Part shown: positions 41,112 through 48,395 of the stretch, piece after piece
Position numbering within the stretch: the stretch's first letter is position 1
How the letters are laid out: each line of letters starts with the position of its first letter
Assembly (NCBI RefSeq): GCF_000712075.1
Contig: NZ_JONW01000010.1
Coordinates: 124,092 to 188,091 of the forward strand
Source: Caulobacter sp. UNC358MFTsu5.1
Lineage (GTDB): Bacteria > Pseudomonadota > Alphaproteobacteria > Caulobacterales > Caulobacteraceae
Reading direction: 5' to 3'
Length of the DNA: 64,000 nt
Notes under the pieces: model-generated
Databases searched by the model: none
What the model was told of the DNA's origin: nothing
The model's input: the letters and a program-made list of their open reading frames with translations, nothing else
Position numbers and translations under genes: made by a program

Positions 41112-41515
41112 TACCGTTTCGACGAAGCCAGTCGCTCCGCGCGATGCGTTATCCGCCAGCGTCCGGTGGGCAGCCCTGTTGAGGCTTAGCCGGACCCGGG
41201 GCGGCTGTTTCCAGCTTTCCCGGCCGCCGGGGGCGCGGGCCTAAGGGCGAACACGCGCTTTGTCCCCGTTCGACGCCGACGGCGGGCGGGCTCCCCAACG
41301 ATGGAAGTCCCCGGACACGCTGGAGTAACCCCCTCCAGCCCAGTCCCGCTCGATCGCCCCCCGCCGCCGCATCGGTCGCTGGCCATGCGCCCTTTCCGGT
41401 GCGGCGAGGTGGGTACAGGATACGGCGGGTTTGGAAGGTGGGGACAGATCGGGGTCGAGAAAGTTCAGGACGTTGATTTCGCTCGGGTTCGTTCGCTATC
41501 CGCATAGGATAGGCG
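41112..41515 (+). repeat. Conserved intergenic module, copy 2
   Basis: Reverse-complement counterpart of 28592-29010. It shares TACCGTTTCGACGAA (41112-41126), an 18-bp word at 41344-41361, GCCGCATCGGTCGC (41366-41379), GGTCGAGAAAGTTCAGG and TTCGCTAT...AGGATAG in the mirrored order. It lies beside an inverted-repeat element on the same side as copy 1 does. Translation near the end gives VEKVQD...SLSA in both copies, but no start or ribosome-binding site is conserved, so I treat it as non-coding. Between 41031 and 41111 I see nothing. Confidence 0.75.
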
Positions 41516-41521
41516 CTTCAG

Positions 41522-41766
41522 AATCCCTCTCTCTTTGAGAGAGGGAGGGGCCCGCCGCCGCAGGCGGTGGGAGGGTGAGTGGTTTCACCGCCGGCCGGCA
41601 AACCCGCAGCCGTCGAGCCCTTTCGAAACAATCCAGATGTCCACTGTCGGTACGGCCGTCGATCCAGATCCGTCTTCGTCACCGCTTCGTCCTGAGAGAC
41701 TGTAACCACTCACCCTCCCACCGCTTCGCGGCGGGTCCCTCCCTCTCTCAAAGAGAGAGGGGGAAT
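41522..41766. repeat. 245-bp inverted-repeat element, copy B
   Basis: The ends AATCCCTCTCTCTTTGAGAG and the mirrored CTCAAAGAGAGAGGGGGAATT form arms of about 60 bp with two hairpins each. The loop is homologous to that of copy A at 6752-6989 (GTTTCACCGCC, GGCAAACC, GCCGTCGAGC, CTTCGTC, CTGTAAC). It ends right before the ribosome-binding site of the P-loop gene. Confidence 0.85.
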
Positions 41767-41783
41767 TGGAAGGAGGCTCGACC

Positions 41784-42317
41784 TTGAACCGTTTCGTCGT
41801 GATCTCCGGCTGTTCCGGCGGCGGCAAGTCGACCTTGCTGGAGGAACTCCGGCGGCGAGGCCATGTCATTGTGGAGGAACCCGGGCGGCGGATCGTGCTG
41901 GAGGAATTGGCCGGCGACGGGGCGGCCTTACCTTGGGTCGATCCGGCGGCTTTCGCGCGGCGGGCCGTCGCCATGGCCCTAGCGGATCGCGAGGTCGCGG
42001 CGGTGGCCGAAGGCTGGGTGTTCTTCGACCGGGGCCTGGTCGACGCCGCGGCGGCCCTGGAGCACGCGACGGGCGAAGCGGCTTTAGAGCCGCTGGGCCG
42101 GACCCATCGCTACCACCGCCAAGTGTTCTTGGCCCCACCCTGGCCGGAGATCTACGTCAACGACCCGGAGCGGCTCCACGGGTTCGAGGCGGCGTCGGCG
42201 GAGTATGGGCGGTTGCTGGAAGCCTATGAGCGGCTGGACTACGCGGTGACGATCCTGCCGAAGGCCGGCGTCGGCGCTCGAGCTGAGTTCGTGCTGGAGA
42301 GGCTCGGGACGGAGTAG
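41784..42317 (+). CDS. P-loop AAA-type ATPase / kinase-like protein
   Basis: A 177-residue nucleotide-binding protein. Walker A is FVVISGCSGGGKSTLLEELRRRG at the very N-terminus, and VFFDRGLVDAAAALE corresponds to the Walker-B or lid region. The size and the late ERLDYAVTILPKAGVGARAEFVLERLG resemble small predicted kinases. Start is TTG at 41784, chosen because AAGGAGG ends 8 bp before it; another TTG at 41766 lies ahead of that site. The ribosome-binding site is at the edge of repeat copy B. Substrate is unknown. Confidence 0.87.
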   Translation: MNRFVVISGCSGGGKSTLLEELRRRGHVIVEEPGRRIVLEELAGDGAALPWVDPAAFARRAVAMALADREVAAVAEGWVFFDRGLVDAAAALEHATGEAALEPLGRTHRYHRQVFLAPPWPEIYVNDPERLHGFEAASAEYGRLLEAYERLDYAVTILPKAGVGARAEFVLERLGTE

Positions 42318-42321
42318 GGGC

Positions 42322-42392
42322 GGGGACATGCCCTTGCGGCGTGTCCCCAACCGCCGTGCGAGCTCTGGGGACACGCCCAAGGGCGTGTCCCC
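42322..42392. repeat. Composite REP-like element (two facing palindromes)
   Basis: Palindromes at 42322-42348 (GGGGACATGCCC arm) and 42367-42392 (GGGGACACGCCC arm) fill the 83-bp gap between the convergent P-loop and S9-peptidase genes. The gap starts 4 bp and ends 8 bp from the two stop codons. Confidence 0.87.
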
Positions 42393-42400
42393 CGCTTCGC

Positions 42401-44617
42401 CTACTGCCCCTTCAGCTGCCGATCGAAGAATTCCAGGTGCGTCTTCAGCACGTGGAGGCCCTTGGTCTTGCTGCCGGGCGCGCTGTGGCGCTCTCCCGGA
42501 TAGAGCATCATCTCGAACGGGATGGCCTTGGTCTCCAGCGCCGCGATCAGGCGGGTGCTGTTCTCGAAGATGACGTTGTCGTCGGCCATGCCGTGCAGCA
42601 GCAGCAGGCTGCCGGGCTTGAGGTTCTTCAGGCGGTTGAGCACGTCGGAATTGGCGTAGCCGTCCTTGTTCTCGTCCGGCTTGCCCATGAACTGCTCGGT
42701 GTAGTGGGTGTCGTACAGACCCCATTCCGTGGGCGGAGCGCCCGCGGCGCCGGCCTTGAACGGGGTGTCCGGCGCGGTCATCAGCATCAGGGTCATGAAC
42801 CCGCCGTACGACCAGCCCATGACACCCAGCTTGTCGGCGTCGACGTAAGGAAGGCCCGCCAGGAACTTGGCGCCGGCCAGCTGGTCCTCGACCTCGACCG
42901 TGCCCATGCGGCGGTCCAGGGCGCGCTTGAACTTAGCCGAGCGGTTGGTGCTGCCGCGGTTGTCCAGCTTGAAGATGACGTAGCCGTCTTCCAGGTACGG
43001 ACGCTCCGACACCTTCTGCCACGAGCGGCTGACGGTCTGGGCGTGCGGGCCGCCGTAGACCGAGACGATGGCCGGATACTTCTTGGCCGGGTCGAAGCCG
43101 ACCGGCTTGAGGATCTCGTAGTGCAGCACCTCGCCGTCCGAAGCCTTCAGTGTGCCGTACTCGGGGACGGGCAGGGTGGCGGCGTAGGGCGCGTAGGGGT
43201 GGCTGGCGTCGAGCCTGTTCTCCTCGATCCAGCGGACGCGCTTGCCGGTGTTGTCGTAAAGCGCGGTCTGCGGCGGGGTCTTGGGATCGCTGTAGCCGGC
43301 GGTGAAGGCGCCGCCGGTCTCGGCGACCTTGGCCGTCCACCAGCCGCCGGCCGGGGTCAGGGCCTTGGGCTTGCCGGGCTTGGCATAGGAGACCTCGTAG
43401 ATGCGGCGCTCCAGCGGGGTGTCGATCGAGGCCGAGAAGATCGCCGTCTTGCGGGCCTCGTCCACGCCCTCCAGGGCGTTCACCGGCCAGTCGCCCTGGG
43501 TGATCTGGGCGATCAGCTTGCCGCTGGCGGCGTAGTGGTAGAGGTGCTTGTAGCCCGACTTCTCGGACGACCACAGGAACGTGCCGTCCTTGAGCGGCTT
43601 GAAGTCGTCGCCCAGCTCGATCCAGTGGGCGTCGGTGTCGGTGACGATGGTCTTTCCCATGCCCGTGGCCGGGTCATAAGCGATCAGCTCGACGGTCTTC
43701 TGGTCGCGGGTCTGGCGCTGGACGTACAGGGTCTTGCCGTCGGCCGACCAGTCGACGCGGGCGACATAGATGTCCTTGTTCGGGCCCAGGTCGATCTGGA
43801 CCGTCTTGCCGGTGGCCAGGTCCTGGACGAACAGGTCGACTACGGCGTTGGGACGGCCGGCGCGCGGATAGCGCTGCTCGACCACCGTGGCGCCGCCCGG
43901 GCCGATGTCGGCGCGCGGGATCACGTCGACCGTGCTCTCGTCGACGCGGGTATAGGCGATGCTGGTCTCGGCGGGGTTCCACCAGTAGCCGGTGAAGCGG
44001 TCCATCTCCTCCTGGGCGACGAACTCGGCCGTGCCGAACGACAGGGCGTCCTTGCCCTCGGTGGTCAGGGCCTTCTCGGCCCCGCCGGCCACCGGCTTGA
44101 TGTAGAGGTTCTGGTCGCGGACGTAGGAGACGAAGCCGCCCTTGGGCGAGACCTTGGCGTCGACCTCGTCGCCCGGGGTCTGGGTCAGGCGGGTGACCTT
44201 GCCGTCGGCGACGCTGTCCAGATAGAGGTCGCCGTCCAGCGGCACCAGGATGAAGCGGCCTTCCTCGTCCCAGCTGTATTCGACGATGCCGCGGGCCGAG
44301 ACGCGGGCCCGTTCGCGGCGGGCCTTCTCGGCTTCCGACAGCTCCTTGCCGCCCGACGACAGGGCCGCCGAGTCGATCAGCCGGTAGGGCTCGCCGCCCT
44401 TGACGTCGGCCGCCCACAGGTCCTGGACGTTGGCCGCCTCGGCCTTGCCCTTCAGATAGGTCACCCGCTTGCCGTCCGGCGACAGGGCCACGCCCTTGGC
44501 CGTGGGACCGTTCAGGGCCGGGTCGGCGAAGATCCGCTCCGGGGTCAGTTTTTCCGCCAGGACCGGCGACGACAGGGCGAGGCAGGCCGCGATGGCCAGG
44601 AGCGAGGGTCTGATCAT
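42401..44617 (-). CDS. Exported S9-family (dipeptidyl-peptidase IV-like) serine peptidase
   Basis: A 738-residue periplasmic peptidase with a signal peptide (MIRPSLLAIAACLALSSPVLA). An N-terminal beta-propeller of about 450 residues (repeated GKTLYVQR-, GDLYLDS-type blades, with the DPPIV-family EEMDR Glu pair) is followed by an alpha/beta-hydrolase domain. Catalytic residues are Ser in GWSYGGFM, Asp in HGMADDNVIF and His in YPGERHS. DPPIV-like enzymes release Xaa-Pro dipeptides; the EEMDR motif supports that specificity. Confidence 0.95.
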   Translation of the reverse strand: MIRPSLLAIAACLALSSPVLAEKLTPERIFADPALNGPTAKGVALSPDGKRVTYLKGKAEAANVQDLWAADVKGGEPYRLIDSAALSSGGKELSEAEKARRERARVSARGIVEYSWDEEGRFILVPLDGDLYLDSVADGKVTRLTQTPGDEVDAKVSPKGGFVSYVRDQNLYIKPVAGGAEKALTTEGKDALSFGTAEFVAQEEMDRFTGYWWNPAETSIAYTRVDESTVDVIPRADIGPGGATVVEQRYPRAGRPNAVVDLFVQDLATGKTVQIDLGPNKDIYVARVDWSADGKTLYVQRQTRDQKTVELIAYDPATGMGKTIVTDTDAHWIELGDDFKPLKDGTFLWSSEKSGYKHLYHYAASGKLIAQITQGDWPVNALEGVDEARKTAIFSASIDTPLERRIYEVSYAKPGKPKALTPAGGWWTAKVAETGGAFTAGYSDPKTPPQTALYDNTGKRVRWIEENRLDASHPYAPYAATLPVPEYGTLKASDGEVLHYEILKPVGFDPAKKYPAIVSVYGGPHAQTVSRSWQKVSERPYLEDGYVIFKLDNRGSTNRSAKFKRALDRRMGTVEVEDQLAGAKFLAGLPYVDADKLGVMGWSYGGFMTLMLMTAPDTPFKAGAAGAPPTEWGLYDTHYTEQFMGKPDENKDGYANSDVLNRLKNLKPGSLLLLHGMADDNVIFENSTRLIAALETKAIPFEMMLYPGERHSAPGSKTKGLHVLKTHLEFFDRQLKGQ

Positions 44618-44827
44618 GGCGCGGGACGCTATGCAGAAGCGCGGCCGTTGTCAGCAGGGAAGTGGGAGAAAACTAGTCGGATAAACTTCCCGTAACGAAG
44701 TTCTCGCGTCCGTGATCCGATGTGATCGCCCCATGATTGCGCTGCGCCGCAGCATGCATACCTGAAGCGTGGCCGCTGTTTCATGGAGCGATGATCGCTT
44801 CCCAGGCGGCCATATGGGGCTACCTAA

Positions 44828-46837
44828 ATGTCTAACGTCTTGGCGTTGGGACCGCTGGTCGGTTCGGCGCTTTTCGTCGTGCTCGCTCTGGCGGCGTTCG
44901 TCGCGCTGTCGGGTATGATCCGCTACATCGGCAACAACCGCGTGGCGGTGGTGGAGAAGCTGTGGAGCCGGCGCGGTTCGATCGCCGGCGGCCTGATCGC
45001 GCTGAAGGAGGAGGCGGGTTTCCAGCCCGACGTCCTGCGCGGCGGCCTGCACTTCTTCTTCCCGTTCCAGTACCGGCTGCACGTCCAGACCCTGGTGACG
45101 ATTCCGCAGGGGCGGATCGGCTACGTCTTCGCCCGCGACGGCGCGCCGCTGCAGGCCGACCAGGCCCTGGCGACGCACCCCGAGGGCGTCGACTTCCAGA
45201 ACGCCCGCGCCTTCCTCGAGGCCGGCGGCCAGAAGGGCCCGCAACGCAAGATCCTGCGCGAGGGCGCCTATGCGATAAACCTGGCCCAGTTCGTGGTGGT
45301 GACCAAGGACCGGACCTTCGCCCTCAGCCTGGACCGCGACGAGGCGGCCCTGCTGGCCCAGATGTCGGAGATCATCGAGGAGCGCGGCGGCTTCGAACCG
45401 GTCGTGATCAAGGACGCCGACGACCAGATCGGGGTGATCACCGTGCATGACGGCCCAGGGCTGCCGTCGGGCGAGCTGATCGCGCCGCTGGTGGGCGGCG
45501 ACCCGGACGATCCGGCGACCTTCCACAACAGCTTCCAGGAGGCCGGCAAGTTCCTGGCCGCCGGCGGCCGCAAGGGTCGCCAGCTGCAGGTGCTGGTCGA
45601 AGGCACCTATTACATCAACCGGCTGTTCGCGACCGTCGAGCGGATCAACAAGACCGTGGTCGAGGTCGGCCAGGTGGGCGTGGTGGTGTCCTATACCGGC
45701 GCGCTGGGCGCAGACACGTCGGGCGAGGGCTATCGCCACGGCGAGCTGGTGGCCAACGGCGAGCGCGGTGTTTGGCGCGACCCGCTGTTGCCGGGCAAGT
45801 ACGCCTTCAACACCTATGCCGGCCGCGTGACCATGGTGCCGACCACCAACTTCATCCTGAAGTGGGAGACGATGGCCGTGGGCTCGCACAAGTTCGACGA
45901 GAACCTGGCCGAGGTGTCGCTGATCACCCGCGACGCGTTCGAGCCGACCCTGCCGGTCTCGGTCGTGGTCCACATCGACTACCGCAAGGCGCCGCTGGTC
46001 ATCCAACGGTTCGGCGATATCAAGAAGCTGGTCGAGCAGACCCTGGACCCGATGGTCAGCGCCTACTTCAAGAACATCGGCCAGACCCGCACCCTGATCG
46101 AGCTCCTGCAGGACCGCAGCGCGATCCAGGGCCAGTCGAGCGAGGAGATGAAGGCCAAGTTCGGCCTCTATAACCTGGAGCTCCAGGAGGTCCTGATCGG
46201 CACGCCGCGTCCCTCGGCCAGCGGCGACGACCAGATCGAGAAGATCCTGACCCAGCTGCGCCAGCGGCAGATCGCCGACGAGCAGGTCGGCACCTACGAG
46301 CGGCAGAAGTTCGCCGCCCAGAAGGAGCGCGAGCTGCGCGAGGCCGAGGCCTTGGCCAAGCAGCAGACGGCGATCACCGAGAGCCAGCTGTCGATCCAGG
46401 TGCAGCAGAACGCCGGTAAGGCCAACCTGGCCCGCTCGGAGCAGGAGGCCCAGCAGCGCCGGACCCTGGCCAAGGCCGAGGCCGACGCCACCCGCCTGCT
46501 CGGCGAGGGCGAGGCCGGCAAGGTCGTGGCCCTGGCGCGGGCCGAGGCCGAGAAGGTGACCAAGGTCGGTCTCGCCACCGCCGAGGCCATCGCCAGCCAG
46601 GTCGAGGCCTCGGGCGGCGCCCGCTACCAGCTGGCCCGCCAGGTGGCCGAGCGCTTCGCCGAGGCCCTGGAGACCAGCGGCGTCGACGTGGTGCCCAAGG
46701 TCCAGATCACCGGCGCGGGCGGCGAGGGCGCTTCGGGCGGCGTGATGCAGGCCCTGCTGACTCTGCTGATGTCCGAGAAGCTGGGCCTGGCGGTCGAGGC
46801 CGCCCCGGTCCAGTACGAGGAGGAGGCGGCCGAGTAG
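44828..46837 (+). CDS. SPFH/flotillin-like membrane protein
   Basis: A 669-residue membrane scaffold protein. A single N-terminal TM helix (about residues 10-32) precedes an unusually long band-7/SPFH region (about 35-450, including RHGELVANGERGVWRDPLLPGKYAFNTYAG and LPVSVVVHIDYRKAPLVIQRFG). A long Ala/Glu/Gln-rich coiled coil (about 460-600) is typical of flotillins, with an Ala-Glu repeat region. It is longer than YqiK-type proteins, due to inserted stretches at 130-270. A role in membrane microdomains is inferred from the family. Confidence 0.88.
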   Translation: MSNVLALGPLVGSALFVVLALAAFVALSGMIRYIGNNRVAVVEKLWSRRGSIAGGLIALKEEAGFQPDVLRGGLHFFFPFQYRLHVQTLVTIPQGRIGYVFARDGAPLQADQALATHPEGVDFQNARAFLEAGGQKGPQRKILREGAYAINLAQFVVVTKDRTFALSLDRDEAALLAQMSEIIEERGGFEPVVIKDADDQIGVITVHDGPGLPSGELIAPLVGGDPDDPATFHNSFQEAGKFLAAGGRKGRQLQVLVEGTYYINRLFATVERINKTVVEVGQVGVVVSYTGALGADTSGEGYRHGELVANGERGVWRDPLLPGKYAFNTYAGRVTMVPTTNFILKWETMAVGSHKFDENLAEVSLITRDAFEPTLPVSVVVHIDYRKAPLVIQRFGDIKKLVEQTLDPMVSAYFKNIGQTRTLIELLQDRSAIQGQSSEEMKAKFGLYNLELQEVLIGTPRPSASGDDQIEKILTQLRQRQIADEQVGTYERQKFAAQKERELREAEALAKQQTAITESQLSIQVQQNAGKANLARSEQEAQQRRTLAKAEADATRLLGEGEAGKVVALARAEAEKVTKVGLATAEAIASQVEASGGARYQLARQVAERFAEALETSGVDVVPKVQITGAGGEGASGGVMQALLTLLMSEKLGLAVEAAPVQYEEEAAE

Positions 46838-46882
46838 GGGCGGGGAAGCGGCGAGCGACGGGTGCGTCAGCTCGCCGCGCCT

Positions 46883-47023
46883 TCCGTGTTGGGAATCGCT
46901 TGCAATCGCACGCTGTTAGCGGTACCAGCAGCCCCGTGAGGCGCCGAGCGCCTCTGCCCTTCCTGGGCGTTTCCTCCCTAACGACTTCAAAAGCCCGGTC
47001 CGTTTGGTCCGGGCTTTCTTTTT
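46883..47023 (+). ncRNA. Candidate structured small RNA or 3' UTR
   Basis: In the gap after the SPFH gene lie three stem-loops in a row: GAGGCGC/GCGCCTC (46938-46954), GCCC-TTCCT-GGGC (46956-46968), and a strong terminator (46990-47023). Between them is the unpaired GTTTCCTCCCTAACG; pyrimidine-rich CCUCCC motifs with hairpins are typical of alphaproteobacterial sRNAs that mask ribosome-binding sites. The 5' end is a guess and a separate promoter is not clear. Confidence 0.45.
46990..47023 (+). terminator. Intrinsic terminator
   Basis: AAAGCCCGG and CCGGGCTTT enclose a 10-base loop region (with an inner CC/GG pair) and are followed by TTTCTTTTT. Confidence 0.92.
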
Positions 47024-47074
47024 GGCCGCTGGGAAAGATGCTAGCTCTCGGGCCTAGGCCGAGAGGATGTTCCC

Positions 47075-47410
47075 ATGAGCGCTGGCAAGCCGCCCAAGAA
47101 GAGCGAGATGCTCGAGGTCCGTCTGCCGTACGAGACCAAGGTCGCCTTCATGGCGCGGTGCCGCGAGACGCGGCGCACGGCCAGCGAGGCGGTCCGCGTC
47201 TTCATCGATCAGGAACTGCAAGGCCGGACGGCCAGGCCCGGCCGGTCCAACCTGGTGTGGCGGGTCGTGGCCGCCGCGGTGGCCGGCCTGGCCGTCGGCG
47301 CGGTCGCCGCCCCCTCGCTGGCCCGTCCGCTCGCCGCCCACGCGGCCTTCGAGCGCCTGGACGCCAACCATGACGGCGTGCTGAGCCGCGAGGAGTTCAG
47401 CCGGCGCTGA
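47075..47410 (+). CDS. RHH-like, single-TM, EF-hand protein
   Basis: A 111-residue protein with three recognisable parts. Residues 10-48 (SEMLEVRLPYETKVAFMARCRETRRTASEAVRVFIDQEL) read as a ribbon-helix-helix fold. Residues 61-82 (VWRVVAAAVAGLAVGAVAAPS) form one membrane helix. The end, FERLDANHDGVLSREEF, is a canonical EF-hand loop with DxNxDG and a terminal Glu. The predicted topology is cytoplasmic RHH, periplasmic calcium site. The start follows a GAGAGGA ribosome-binding site. A REP composite starts directly after the stop. I know no characterised example of this combination. Confidence 0.85.
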   Translation: MSAGKPPKKSEMLEVRLPYETKVAFMARCRETRRTASEAVRVFIDQELQGRTARPGRSNLVWRVVAAAVAGLAVGAVAAPSLARPLAAHAAFERLDANHDGVLSREEFSRR

Positions 47411-47411
47411 C

Positions 47412-47488
47412 GGGGACATGCCCTTGGGCGTGTCCCCAGGTCCTGGCTCGGTGCATGCTGATGGGGACACGCGCGAGGGCATGTCCCC
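47412..47488. repeat. Composite REP-like element (two facing palindromes)
   Basis: Two 26-bp palindromes (47412-47437, 47463-47488) in mirror orientation fill the 83-bp gap between the EF-hand gene and lepB. They share GGGGACATGCCC and GGGCATGTCCCC ends with the other composites. Confidence 0.87.
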
Positions 47489-47493
47489 AGCCG

Positions 47494-48261
47494 TTACCGG
47501 ATCGGCTTCAGGAAGCGGTCCCACTGCAGGTCCAGCCACGTCCAGGGCTTGAGGATGGACGCGCCCGGTCGCCAGGACAGCAGCACGACCTTCGCCCGGC
47601 CCACCAGGTTCTCGGCCGGCAGCAGGCCCACGCCCAGCTCGCGCGGAAAGCGGCTGTCCAGCGAGTTGTCGCGGTTGTCGCCCATCACGAAGTACTGGCC
47701 CGGCGGCACGACATAGACGTCGGTGTCGTCGCCCGGCTGGCCAGGTCCGCCGTCATAGGTGACGTACCGGCGGCCGTCGGGGGCGCGCTCCTCGGCGGCC
47801 AGCACCCGCCGGTCCGGCGCATCGTGGTCCCATGTCAGGCCGATGGCCGTTTGCGCCAGGGCCTGGCCGTTGACGAAGACCTGGCCGCCTTGGACCTGGA
47901 CCCGGTCGCCGGGCAGGCCGATCACGCGCTTGATCCAGGTCTGGGACGGATCGCGCGGCAGCCGGAACACCACCACGTCGCCGCGTCGAGCCGTGCGCTC
48001 CAGCAGGCGGCCTTCGAACAGCGGCGGGTTCAGGGGCAGCGACGCGCGGCTCCAGCCGTAGGCCAGCTTGGAGACCACGATGTAGTCGCCGGTGACGAGG
48101 CCCGGCTCCATCGAGGACGAGGGGATGGTGAAGGGCTGGAAGAGCACGATCCGCAAGGCCAGGGCGGTGGTCAGGGCCAGGCCGACGGTGCGGGCGATGT
48201 CGAGGATCTCGCGGCCGAGGCCGGCGGCGGATCGGGCGGGGGAGGGATGTGTCTCGGTCAT
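47494..48261 (-). CDS. lepB: Signal peptidase I
   Basis: A 255-residue inner-membrane peptidase that removes Sec and Tat signal peptides. One TM helix (about 23-41) is followed by box B PSSSMEPGL with catalytic Ser50, box D KRVIGLPGD with general base Lys111, and box E GDNRDNSLDSR. The ATG at 48261 is favoured over an in-frame start at 48300. It is not beside rnc or era, as the housekeeping lepB often is, so it could be a second LepB paralogue. It follows a TBDR gene after a terminator. Confidence 0.93.
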   Translation of the reverse strand: MTETHPSPARSAAGLGREILDIARTVGLALTTALALRIVLFQPFTIPSSSMEPGLVTGDYIVVSKLAYGWSRASLPLNPPLFEGRLLERTARRGDVVVFRLPRDPSQTWIKRVIGLPGDRVQVQGGQVFVNGQALAQTAIGLTWDHDAPDRRVLAAEERAPDGRRYVTYDGGPGQPGDDTDVYVVPPGQYFVMGDNRDNSLDSRFPRELGVGLLPAENLVGRAKVVLLSWRPGASILKPWTWLDLQWDRFLKPIR

Positions 48262-48340
48262 GTCCGCAGAACGGCCCGCCCCGCCGCGAAAGACCAGCAA
48301 AGCCCTGTCGGGACAGCGGCGGAATCCTGTCCGGACACGA

Positions 48341-48371
48341 GAAAGGGGCCGGAAGACGTGCTTCCGACCCC
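48341..48371 (-). terminator. Intrinsic terminator of second TBDR
   Basis: Stem GGGG-C-CGGAAG with CTTCCG-A-CCCC and a five-base loop is followed on the minus strand by TTTCT. It is located directly downstream of the TBDR stop. Confidence 0.8.
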
Positions 48372-48395
48372 CTCTCGATGCTTTGACGCCGAAGC

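Noticed and set aside
41301..41507. Small frame ending VEKVQD...SLSA, with a similar one in the gap near 28600
   Set aside because: The two translations match only in pieces, starts and ribosome-binding sites do not correspond, and nucleotide similarity extends well beyond the frames. I treat the region as a non-coding repeat.
46883..47023. tRNA or tmRNA gene
   Set aside because: There is no TPsiC-like GGTTCGAATCC segment or acceptor stem; the hairpins and T-run fit a small RNA or 3' UTR better.
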